Below, in pieces: positions 42,013-49,690 of a stretch of 64,000 bases of DNA. Made by a program: the position numbers and the translations under genes. Origin of the DNA: 43-108 sp001915545 (GTDB lineage: Bacteria; Bacteroidota; Bacteroidia; Bacteroidales; Bacteroidaceae); NCBI GenBank assembly GCA_902491215.1, contig CABUGV010000011.1, positions 1 to 64,000 of the forward strand. Reading direction: 5' to 3'. Under the pieces are notes generated by a model. It was not told where the DNA came from. It worked only from the letters and a program-made list of their open reading frames with translations, and ran no database searches. How positions within the stretch are numbered: the stretch's first letter is position 1; each line of letters begins with the position of its first letter.

Positions 42013-44577
42013 ATGAGAATTAAGGTAAGTAACGCGAATGTTCCTAATTGGAAAGAAGTTAACGTTAAATTGAACATCCCTGAAACTCTTATGCCTCTGG
42101 AAGAAATCGCACACAATATGTGGTGGTCATGGAATCAGGAGGCTACAAAATTGTTTAAAGATCTTGATCCAGATTTGTGGAAAGAAGTAGAGCAGAATCC
42201 GGTACAGCTTTTGGAAAGACTCAGCTATGAGAAACTGGAATTCCTCTCTAAGGATAAAGCTACTCTTGCACGTATAGACAAGGTATATTCTGACTTCCGC
42301 AATTACATGGACGTAAAGCCGGATTCAAAGAGACCTTCAGTGGCTTATTTCTGTATGGAATATGGTTTGAGCCACGTACTTAAGATATATTCTGGAGGTT
42401 TGGGAATCCTTGCCGGTGACTATCTTAAGGAAGCTTCTGACAGCAATGTCGACATGTGTGCTGTAGGTTTCCTTTACAGATATGGTTATTTCAGACAGTC
42501 TTTGTCTATGGACGGTCATCAGATCGCCAACTATGAGGCACAGGATTTCGGTAATCTTCCAGTAGAACACGAGTTGGACGAAAATGGTTGTCCTCTTGTT
42601 GTTGACGTTCCTTATAATAATTATACTGTTCATGCATACGTATGGAGGGTAAATGTTGGACGTATCAAGTTGTATCTCCTTGACACTGACAATGAGATGA
42701 ACAGCGACTTCGACAAGTCGATAACTCATGCTCTTTATGGCGGTGACTGGGAAAATAGATTGAAGCAGGAAATCTTGCTCGGTATCGGTGGTATGCTTAC
42801 ACTCAAGAAGCTCGGTATAAAGAAAGATATCTATCACTGCAATGAGGGACATGCTGCACTGTGCAATGTTCAGCGTCTCGTTGACTATGTAAGCCAGGGA
42901 TTCACTTTCAACCAGGCTTTGGAAATCGTGCGTTCATCATCACTTTATACAGTACACACTCCTGTTCCTGCAGGACATGACTACTTTGATGAAGGTCTTT
43001 TCGGCAAGTACATGGGGGCTTATCCTGGTATGCTCGGAATAAGCTGGGACGAATTCATCGGTATGGGACGTATTAATCCTAGCGACAAGGGTGAACGTTT
43101 CTGTATGTCTACTTTCGCTTGCAATACTTGCTCGTGGGTTAATGGTGTAAGCTGGCTTCACGGAAAGGTTTCAAAGGACATGTTCTCTGGAATCTGGAAG
43201 GGATATTTCCCTGAGGAACTTGACAATGTAGGTTATGTTACAAATGGTGTTCATTTCCCTACTTGGTGTGCTTCAGAGTGGAAACAGCTTTATCAGAAGC
43301 ATTTTGACAAGTCTTTCCTTAAGGATCAGAGCAATGCAAAGATCTGGGAGAAGATTTACGATGTTCCAGATGAGGAAGTATGGCACAATAGAGTTGTTCT
43401 CAAAAACAAGCTCATTGATTATATACGCAGAGCTTTCCGTGAGGATTGGCTTAAGAATCAGGGTGATCCTTCAAGAATCGTTTCTTTGCTTGAGAAGATC
43501 AATCCTAATGCGTTGCTGATAGGTTTTGCACGTCGTTTTGCTACATACAAGCGTGCTCATCTGTTGTTCAACGATTTGGACAGACTTGCTAAGATTGTAA
43601 ACAATCCTAAGTATCCTGTTCAGTTCTTGTTCGCAGGAAAAGCTCATCCACATGATGGAGCAGGTCAGGGACTGATCCAGAAGATATATGAAATCAGCCG
43701 TAGACCAGAATTCCTCGGAAAGATTATTTTCTTGGAGAATTACGACATGAAGCTTGCGCGCAGACTTGTATCTGGTGTTGATATTTGGATGAATACCCCT
43801 ACACGTCCTCTGGAGGCATCTGGTACTTCTGGCGAAAAGGCGCTTATGAATGGTGTTGTAAACCTCTCAGTTCTTGATGGATGGTGGCTTGAAGGATATC
43901 GTGAAGGAGCAGGCTGGGCTTTGACTGACAAGCGTACTTATGCAAATCAGGATCATCAGGATCAGCTGGATGCTGCTACTATTTACGGTTTGCTTGAGAA
44001 TGAAATCCTTCCTTTGTACTACGATCAGAACGAGAAGGGCTACAGCGAAGGATGGGTTCGCACAATAAAGAACTCTATTGCACAGGTTGCTCCGCATTAC
44101 ACAATGAAGAGACAGCTTGATGATTACTATACTAAGTTCTACAACAGATTGGCAGAAAGAGCTAAGATGCTGACAGCAAACAACTTTGAAAAGGCTAAAG
44201 AAATTGCTGCTTGGAAGGAAGCTGTTGCTGAAAGATGGGATAGAATTAATGTTGTTTCTGTTGAGATGGAATACGATATGAAGGGTACTCTGCAGAGCGG
44301 ACGTAAGTACAAGACTACTTATGTGATTGACGAGCAGGGACTTGACGATGCAATCGGACTTGAACTTGTTGTTCTCAGAACAGATAATGAAGGAAAGGAT
44401 CACATCTATGCTGTAGAGCCTCTTAAGGTTGTCAAGAGAGATGGTAATCTTTTCACATTCGAGGGTTACAACTCTATCATGAATGCCGGATGCTTCAAGG
44501 TTGCATACAGAATGTATCCTAAGAATGAACTTCTGCCACACAGACAGGATTTCTGTTTTGTAAAGTGGATTGAATAA
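42013..44577 (+). CDS. glgP: Alpha-glucan phosphorylase (GT35) with DUF3417 N-terminal domain
   Basis: An 854-residue enzyme that releases glucose-1-phosphate from glycogen or maltodextrin. An N-terminal DUF3417 domain (LMPLEEIAHNMWWSWNQEATKLFKDLDPDLW, from about 20) is the mark of the shorter bacterial phosphorylase group. The pyridoxal-phosphate site is in RPLEASGTSGEKALMNG near residue 606, with the active-site RRFATYKRAHLL block before it. It is second in the glycogen operon; having synthase and phosphorylase on one mRNA implies that flux is set by enzyme regulation and not by transcription. Confidence 0.94.
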   Translation: MRIKVSNANVPNWKEVNVKLNIPETLMPLEEIAHNMWWSWNQEATKLFKDLDPDLWKEVEQNPVQLLERLSYEKLEFLSKDKATLARIDKVYSDFRNYMDVKPDSKRPSVAYFCMEYGLSHVLKIYSGGLGILAGDYLKEASDSNVDMCAVGFLYRYGYFRQSLSMDGHQIANYEAQDFGNLPVEHELDENGCPLVVDVPYNNYTVHAYVWRVNVGRIKLYLLDTDNEMNSDFDKSITHALYGGDWENRLKQEILLGIGGMLTLKKLGIKKDIYHCNEGHAALCNVQRLVDYVSQGFTFNQALEIVRSSSLYTVHTPVPAGHDYFDEGLFGKYMGAYPGMLGISWDEFIGMGRINPSDKGERFCMSTFACNTCSWVNGVSWLHGKVSKDMFSGIWKGYFPEELDNVGYVTNGVHFPTWCASEWKQLYQKHFDKSFLKDQSNAKIWEKIYDVPDEEVWHNRVVLKNKLIDYIRRAFREDWLKNQGDPSRIVSLLEKINPNALLIGFARRFATYKRAHLLFNDLDRLAKIVNNPKYPVQFLFAGKAHPHDGAGQGLIQKIYEISRRPEFLGKIIFLENYDMKLARRLVSGVDIWMNTPTRPLEASGTSGEKALMNGVVNLSVLDGWWLEGYREGAGWALTDKRTYANQDHQDQLDAATIYGLLENEILPLYYDQNEKGYSEGWVRTIKNSIAQVAPHYTMKRQLDDYYTKFYNRLAERAKMLTANNFEKAKEIAAWKEAVAERWDRINVVSVEMEYDMKGTLQSGRKYKTTYVIDEQGLDDAIGLELVVLRTDNEGKDHIYAVEPLKVVKRDGNLFTFEGYNSIMNAGCFKVAYRMYPKNELLPHRQDFCFVKWIE

Positions 44578-44650
44578 GTTATATAAGTCTTTTATACTGC
44601 AGTTGGAAATATTGTGGTGTAATAAGATAAAAGTGTAACATAAATTTTAT

Positions 44651-44686
44651 GGAGCTGTGTCGTATATACGATGCAGCTCCTTTTTT
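44651..44686 (+). terminator. Terminator of the glycogen operon
   Basis: GGAGCTG (44651) pairs with CAGCTCC (ends 44680) over an inner CGTATATACG palindrome, followed by six T. Confidence 0.85.
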
Positions 44687-45001
44687 GTGTCTGATATTTT
44701 GCCATTTAATTTTTGACTTGTAGATTGTGTCTCTTCAAATCTCTATAGTGTTTTGTAATACTGAAAATGCAGTATCCAATCCGTTTTTATTGTGGTAATA
44801 ATATTTTGCATTTTTCGGCGCAACATTATGCAACATGGTTCGAAGTGCATTAACTGTTTGTTAATACGGATTACAATCTTTTAGCGGAGAGATATCTTAT
44901 AGTTGAGCTTATATTCCAATTACTTTACTTTAATGAAAAAATAATCTAGTATTGGAGGGTAGCAAAAAGTTTCTGCTTAAGGAATATAAGTTTGCTGTTT
45001 T
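44687..45001. other. AT-rich gap with no visible gene
   Basis: Between the glycogen-operon terminator and the long hairpin below the TlpA-like gene I see no credible reading frame, RNA or promoter. Both neighbouring genes converge on this gap. Confidence 0.5.
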
Positions 45002-45098
45002 AAAAAAACAAACATCTATATCAACTTGAGTGGTTGTATGAAATATTGTTGTTTATCCAGCAATTACAACCTCACAGATTTGATATAGATGTTTGTTT
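45002..45098 (-). terminator. Long two-part hairpin after the TlpA-like gene
   Basis: AAACAAACATCTATATCAA and its exact complement TTGATATAGATGTTTGTTT form a 19-bp outer stem; inside, GTTGTAT...TTGTTG partly pairs with CAGCAATTACAAC. The minus strand leaves the stem into a T run, so it works as terminator of the gene ending at 45118. The total length of about 95 bases is unusual. Confidence 0.7.
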
Positions 45099-45117
45099 GT
45101 CTTGAAGATATTGTTGC

Positions 45118-45690
45118 TTATTTTAGAATTTCGCCGATTTTTTCAATCAGTTCTTCACCACGCAGATCTTTTGCGATGATTTTTCCTGTTTCGTCTATCA
45201 GCATAGTACTAGGAATGGAGTTTATCTGATATATGCGTCCTGCTGCGCAGTCCCAACCTTTGAGGTCTGAAATTTGTGGCCATGTCATGTTGAGCTTGGA
45301 TATTGCTTCTTTCCACTTTGTCATATCATTATCAAATGATACGCCTACTATCTGCAAACCTTTATCTTTGTATTGCTCGTATGCTTTAACGACATTTGGC
45401 ATTTCCATTCTACAAGGTCCGCACCAGCTGGCCCAGAAGTCAACAAGAATAAGCTTGTGTCCCTTCACGAGTTCAGAAAGAGATTTTTCTGCACCCTCCG
45501 GAGTAGAAAGCTTAAAGTCTGTGTACATGTCGCCTACGTTTGTTCCTGTTACAGGTTCATCATTTGATGTTTTAACTTCTGTAGTGGCTTCTGCATTATT
45601 TTGAACATTTGCATCGTTTGAATTAGACTTGCAGTTGCAGGCTGTGAAGCTTAGCATCAGTGATGCGCAGATTAAAAATGTTTTCTTCAT
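45118..45690 (-). CDS. TlpA-type thioredoxin-fold lipoprotein
   Basis: A 190-residue exported thiol-disulfide protein. Its signal peptide ends LMLSFTAC, with Cys18 as lipid anchor, followed by a flexible Asn/Thr/Glu-rich linker (20-50) and a thioredoxin fold with the redox motif FWASWCGPC (Cys90, Cys93) and the cis-Pro in INSIPSTMLID. Such proteins reduce disulfides in the periplasm, including apocytochrome c haem sites, but the cytochrome operon is 33 kb away. It is a single gene. Confidence 0.92.
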   Translation of the reverse strand: MKKTFLICASLMLSFTACNCKSNSNDANVQNNAEATTEVKTSNDEPVTGTNVGDMYTDFKLSTPEGAEKSLSELVKGHKLILVDFWASWCGPCRMEMPNVVKAYEQYKDKGLQIVGVSFDNDMTKWKEAISKLNMTWPQISDLKGWDCAAGRIYQINSIPSTMLIDETGKIIAKDLRGEELIEKIGEILK

Positions 45691-45718
45691 AACTTATTTA
45701 TATTATTGTTTCGAATAC

Positions 45719-45760
45719 AAAAATAGGAAAAGGATTCATAAAATGAAACCTTTTCCTATT
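45719..45760 (-). terminator. Terminator of prs
   Basis: AATAGGAAAAGG (45722-45733) pairs perfectly with CCTTTTCCTATT (45749-45760); the minus strand continues with five T. Confidence 0.85.
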
Positions 45761-45801
45761 CATTTATCATTACTCTAATGTATTCGTATATGTGTTAGGG
45801 A

Positions 45802-46737
45802 TTATACGTACTGTGAGCTTATTGATTCATTGTTCTCTACACAAAGAATTGCCTGTGCAAACATCTGTGCTACTGACAGCTGCTTTACTTTTGCGCATTT
45901 CTGTGCGTAAGGAATACTGTCTGTAAATACTATTTCTTCAAGGGCTGAGTTCTGAACTCTGTCTGATGCAGGGTCACTCATCACGCAGTGAGATGCAATT
46001 GCTCTTACAGACTTTGCTCCAGCTTTCTTCATTACGTCTGCAGCCATTGTGATTGTGCCACCAGTGTCGACCATATCGTCAATGATTACGACATTCTTTC
46101 CTTTGACGTCTCCGATAACCTGCATGCTGCCAACAACATTTGCTTTTTCGCGTGTCTTGTTGCAGAGAACCAAAGGTACTTCAAGCTTCTTTGAGAAGAG
46201 GCTGGCTCTTTTAGAACCTCCTACGTCTGGAGTTGCAATGACAAGATCTTCAAGATTCAAAGACTGTACATATGGCAACATTACCATTGATGCATAGAGA
46301 TGGTCTACCGGTACGTTGAAGAATCCCTGGATCTGGTCTGCATGGAGGTCCATTGTGATGAGTCTGTCAATTCCGGCAACACTGAGCAGATCTGCAACCA
46401 ACTTTGCTCCGATTGAAACTCTAGGCTTGTCTTTTCTGTCCTGTCTTGCCCAACCGAAATATGGACATACTGCAATGATGCTGTGTGCAGATGCACGTTT
46501 TGCAGCGTCAATCATCAAGAGAAGCTCCATGAGGTTGTCGCTGTTCGGGAATGTTGATTGAACAAGGAAAACATCCTTTCCGCGTATTGATTCTTCAAAT
46601 GACACAGAAAATTCTCCATCTGCAAAATGGGTGATAACTAGATTGCCAAGAGAACAGTTCAAATGCTGGCAAATCTTTTCAGCCAAGTATCTGGATTTTG
46701 TACCAGAGAATACTTTGTATTTGATATCTTCGCTCAT
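45802..46737 (-). CDS. prs: Ribose-phosphate pyrophosphokinase (PRPP synthetase)
   Basis: A 311-residue cytosolic enzyme making PRPP from ribose-5-phosphate and ATP for nucleotide, His and Trp synthesis. The metal/ATP motif is TMDLHADQIQGFFNVPVDHLYA (about 128-149) and the PRPP loop is VVIIDDMVDTGGTI (about 216-229). The length is normal. Monocistronic, with a -7 element at 46770 and terminator at 45719. Confidence 0.97.
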   Translation of the reverse strand: MSEDIKYKVFSGTKSRYLAEKICQHLNCSLGNLVITHFADGEFSVSFEESIRGKDVFLVQSTFPNSDNLMELLLMIDAAKRASAHSIIAVCPYFGWARQDRKDKPRVSIGAKLVADLLSVAGIDRLITMDLHADQIQGFFNVPVDHLYASMVMLPYVQSLNLEDLVIATPDVGGSKRASLFSKKLEVPLVLCNKTREKANVVGSMQVIGDVKGKNVVIIDDMVDTGGTITMAADVMKKAGAKSVRAIASHCVMSDPASDRVQNSALEEIVFTDSIPYAQKCAKVKQLSVAQMFAQAILCVENNESISSQYV

Positions 46738-46769
46738 TACAAGATTTTGTTTTATGTTTTTTAATGGTG

Positions 46770-46777
46770 CAAATTTA
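46770..46777 (-). promoter_or_regulatory. -7 element of prs
   Basis: The minus strand reads TAAATTTG 32 bases before the ATG. The -33 position has no TTTG. Confidence 0.5.
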
Positions 46778-46813
46778 CATATTATTGGGATAAAACGGCA
46801 TTTTTGCCGGTTT

Positions 46814-47422
46814 TTAATCAGCAGCTTTTCTAAGTTTACTGAAATATTTCACTAAATCCATGTAATTGGCAGATGAATGACTGTCAAATCTCTTCCAAAG
46901 GTCGCCCATGACAACTGCGCCTCCGAATCCCAAGTCTTTAATTTTAGGTATATTTTCTAGAGTTACTCCTCCAAGAGCCATTACATGCTTGTTTATGGTT
47001 CCGTTTTTTGATGCCTGCTTAAGAGTGTCGTCATCAAATCCCGACAAATATCCTTTTTTGGATATGCTGTCGAAAATCGGACTTAGAAATACGTAATTGC
47101 ATTTTGGGGACCATTCTTTTACTTCATCTAGAGAATGGCATGATCGGCTTACATGTCCTTTGTATCCTTCTGGGATTTCAGGATGCCTGCTGTTGAGATG
47201 AATTCCCATGAGGCCATATTCCGACTTGAGGTAGAAATGGTCATGCACTACAATTTTTTTTCTCCATTGTTCAGAAATGAGTTTCAATAGTCTTTCACAG
47301 TATATTGGTTCTGAATTTGGTTTTCGCAGATGCAGAATCTCTAAGCCTTCCTCGAAAAGTAGATTTATAATGTTGTCTTCTTCGAGGAAGAATGATGGTG
47401 ATGTTATGAGTATAAGCTTCAT
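46814..47422 (-). CDS. Thiamine-phosphate-synthase-like protein (ThiE/TenI family)
   Basis: A 202-residue TIM-barrel protein. It shows the family pattern: LEILHLRKPN near 29-38, HDHFYLKSEYGLMGIHLNSRHPE, SCHSLDEVK, YVFLSPIFDSISKKGY and the phosphate-binding ALGGVTLENI and GGAVVMGDLW. It is not next to other thiamine genes and there is no TPP riboswitch, so it may be a TenI-like relative and not the main ThiE. Single gene with a -7 element at 47503. Confidence 0.8.
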   Translation of the reverse strand: MKLILITSPSFFLEEDNIINLLFEEGLEILHLRKPNSEPIYCERLLKLISEQWRKKIVVHDHFYLKSEYGLMGIHLNSRHPEIPEGYKGHVSRSCHSLDEVKEWSPKCNYVFLSPIFDSISKKGYLSGFDDDTLKQASKNGTINKHVMALGGVTLENIPKIKDLGFGGAVVMGDLWKRFDSHSSANYMDLVKYFSKLRKAAD

Positions 47423-47502
47423 CTCACTATAGGATTGTTTTTTGATTTAAGGAAGGTTTTGCAAAATTCGAAACTCATGCGAATCTGCATTGCCTCTTTA
47501 TG

Positions 47503-47510
47503 CAAATATA
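47503..47510 (-). promoter_or_regulatory. -7 element of the ThiE-like gene
   Basis: The minus strand reads TATATTTG, leaving a leader of about 75 bases before the ATG at 47422. Confidence 0.5.
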
Positions 47511-47662
47511 ATGTTTTTAGGTATTGATGAATAAAAATGCGTATAAAAGTTTGTACGTTTGGTCGTTATTCTGCCATTATATATTGTTTCATATCGAATC
47601 TTATGGCGGTATGTTAGATAAAGCTTGTCTTTTACTTAAAAAAGTTAATACAGCAGTCTCGG

Positions 47663-47694
47663 TTTGACCGTATGAGCAAATTGGCTTAATTTTG
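47663..47694 (+). promoter_or_regulatory. Promoter of the GH25 lysozyme / DUF1460 pair
   Basis: TTTG (47663-47666), 20 bases, TAATTTTG (47687-47694), 40 bases before the ATG. Confidence 0.65.
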
Positions 47695-47734
47695 TATTTG
47701 TTGTTGAACAAAGGCAAAGATAACTCTTCATATC

Positions 47735-48559
47735 ATGAATATTTCTAAATTTACAATATATCTTATACTTGTCGTTTTGTCTTTTTTCTCGATGCAGGCA
47801 TCTGCCGGAGATCGTAATGGAAAAGACAAAAAGGATAAATCATTATTGCGAAGCTTGTATGCACCGGCTGAGCCTGATACTATTCTTTCGAAGCCGATGC
47901 CGGACCGTATACTTAACGGAGCTGTGCAGCCAGTAATTGTTTTGTTGGGTTCGCGCCCATGTGTAGAAGGTATTGATGTAAGTCATTATCAAGGAAGGAT
48001 AGATTGGAGTAGGGTTGCGCAGACAGATAAGGCAAATTATGTCTATCTTAAGGCAACTGAAGGTGCCAATCTTGTAGATGATACGTATAAATTTAATTTA
48101 AGTGAGGCCAAGCGGGCAAAGCTTAAAGTGGGCAGTTATCATTTCTTCCGCGCAAATGTTTCAGTTTCAGAGCAGTTCGATAATTTTATTCGGACAGTAG
48201 ATCCAAAGGAACAAGATTTAATTCCTATAATCGATGTGGAAGTGATGCCTCGTGGCATGTCACTGTCAAAGTTCCACAGCAGATTGGATGAGTTTCTACG
48301 CCTGGTGACAGAAGTTTTCGGTAAGCGTCCGATGATATATACGGGAAAGAATTTTTATAACAGATATTTTGCTGACACAAACTTTAGAAAGTACCTTTTC
48401 ATGATTGCTTGCTATACAGTTGATGAGCCAGAACTTGATAATAATGATGACTACATTATTTGGCAATATACTTGTAAAGGAAGAGTTGACGGAGTACGAG
48501 GTAACGTGGATATTAGCAAGATTATGGGACACCATTCATTAAAGGAAATAATGTATTGA
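47735..48559 (+). CDS. Exported GH25 lysozyme (muramidase)
   Basis: A 274-residue protein with a signal peptide (residues 1-24, ending MQASA) and a GH25 barrel: GIDVSHYQGRIDW with Asp81, YLKATEG with Glu109, SYHFFRA, and IIDVE with Asp167 and Glu169, the catalytic acidic set. It cuts the MurNAc-GlcNAc bond of peptidoglycan. A basic linker (DRNGKDKKDK) follows the signal peptide. It is followed 50 bases later by an amidase-like gene on the same strand, so the two probably act together on wall fragments. Confidence 0.92.
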   Translation: MNISKFTIYLILVVLSFFSMQASAGDRNGKDKKDKSLLRSLYAPAEPDTILSKPMPDRILNGAVQPVIVLLGSRPCVEGIDVSHYQGRIDWSRVAQTDKANYVYLKATEGANLVDDTYKFNLSEAKRAKLKVGSYHFFRANVSVSEQFDNFIRTVDPKEQDLIPIIDVEVMPRGMSLSKFHSRLDEFLRLVTEVFGKRPMIYTGKNFYNRYFADTNFRKYLFMIACYTVDEPELDNNDDYIIWQYTCKGRVDGVRGNVDISKIMGHHSLKEIMY

Positions 48560-48609
48560 TGCAGTTTGATAAAATTCCAGTTTTGTTTTAACCTTTTTTA
48601 TTTATAACG

Positions 48610-49461
48610 GTGAAGTATTTCTTTTTTATTGCATTCTTATGGCTGTATGGGCTGTCGGCCTTTTCACAGAAGGTGGAATACACTAAATCAGACAGTGTTT
48701 CTGTTGAACGAATTTTGTCGGAGGCAAAAACGGAAAGAAAGGAACAGAACCGAATGCTTTATTTCGGAAAGAAGTTTATAGGTGTTCCTTATGTTGCACA
48801 TACTTTGGAAAATGGCAACAGTGAGCATCTTATCGTCAATCTGAGGGAACTCGACTGTACTACTTTTGTTGAAAATGTGCTTGCTTTGGCTTTGTGCGAT
48901 ATTGAAAACAAAAGAACATTTTCTGATTTTTGCAATAATCTTCGTAAGGTACGTTATTTCGGAGGACGTATAGATGATTATTCTTCTCGTCTGCATTATT
49001 TCACATGGTGGGCTGAAGACAATATACAGAAAGGCATAATTCGTGAAATATCAGCCGATGATTTTCCTTTCACAGCAGTTCAGAAGGTTTCAATAAATTA
49101 TATGTCTGCACATCCGGAACTCTACAAGCATCTTAAAAGTAAGCCTGATATGATACAAAAAATCAGACAGAAAGAACTGCGAACTTCTGGTAAAACATAT
49201 AGATATATTCCGAAGTCGCTTTTGAATGAAAGCGCAGACCGTATAGGCGTTGTACATACCGGTGATATTGTTGCAATTATTACTTCAAAGTCTGGACTTG
49301 ATACATCGCATATTGGAATTGCTGTGTGGCAAGATGGAAAGTTGCATCTCTTGAATGCATCTAGTATATATAAAAAAGTTGTACTTGACAAGTCTACTTT
49401 CTATCAGTATAGCCAACGTCAGAAAAGTCAGTTGGGAATACGTGTATTCCGCCTAAAGTGA
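48610..49461 (+). CDS. DUF1460 (NlpC/P60-like) amidase, exported
   Basis: A 283-residue protein with a signal peptide (MKYFFFIAFLWLYGLSAFSQ) that starts at GTG; no ATG start would keep the signal. I recognise DUF1460, whose members have a papain-like NlpC/P60 fold and an N-acetylmuramoyl-L-alanine amidase-like or endopeptidase role. The catalytic pair fits Cys83 in LDCTTFVENVLAL and His234 in DTSHIGIAVW. Together with the upstream GH25 it would cut both the glycan and peptide parts of peptidoglycan. It ends at a strong two-way terminator. Confidence 0.88.
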   Translation: MKYFFFIAFLWLYGLSAFSQKVEYTKSDSVSVERILSEAKTERKEQNRMLYFGKKFIGVPYVAHTLENGNSEHLIVNLRELDCTTFVENVLALALCDIENKRTFSDFCNNLRKVRYFGGRIDDYSSRLHYFTWWAEDNIQKGIIREISADDFPFTAVQKVSINYMSAHPELYKHLKSKPDMIQKIRQKELRTSGKTYRYIPKSLLNESADRIGVVHTGDIVAIITSKSGLDTSHIGIAVWQDGKLHLLNASSIYKKVVLDKSTFYQYSQRQKSQLGIRVFRLK

Positions 49462-49602
49462 TTTGGACTGTGCTTGCTTTTATAACTAAGCCGGTTCTAA
49501 TTGAATAACTCTTATTTCTGAACATTTGTCGAATTATTCCAATTGGAGTGTGAACTTGTTTAGAGATTCTTTTGTCCAGCCTTATAAATGTATTCATTCA
49601 TA

Positions 49603-49661
49603 AAAAACAGAACCGTATCACTGAGGAGCATGTCTCATGTGATACGGTTCTGTCTTTTTAT
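49603..49661. terminator. Bidirectional terminator between DUF1460 and htpG
   Basis: ACAGAACCGTATCAC (49607-49621) pairs perfectly with GTGATACGGTTCTGT (49639-49653), with a T run on the plus side and AAAAAA on the other, serving both convergent genes. Confidence 0.9.
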
Positions 49662-49690
49662 TTGGTTATGTAATGTTCTGAATATGTCTG

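Noticed and set aside
47423..47734. TPP riboswitch for the ThiE-like gene
   Set aside because: No CTGAGA or comparable conserved core is present in the leader; only two promoter elements are seen.
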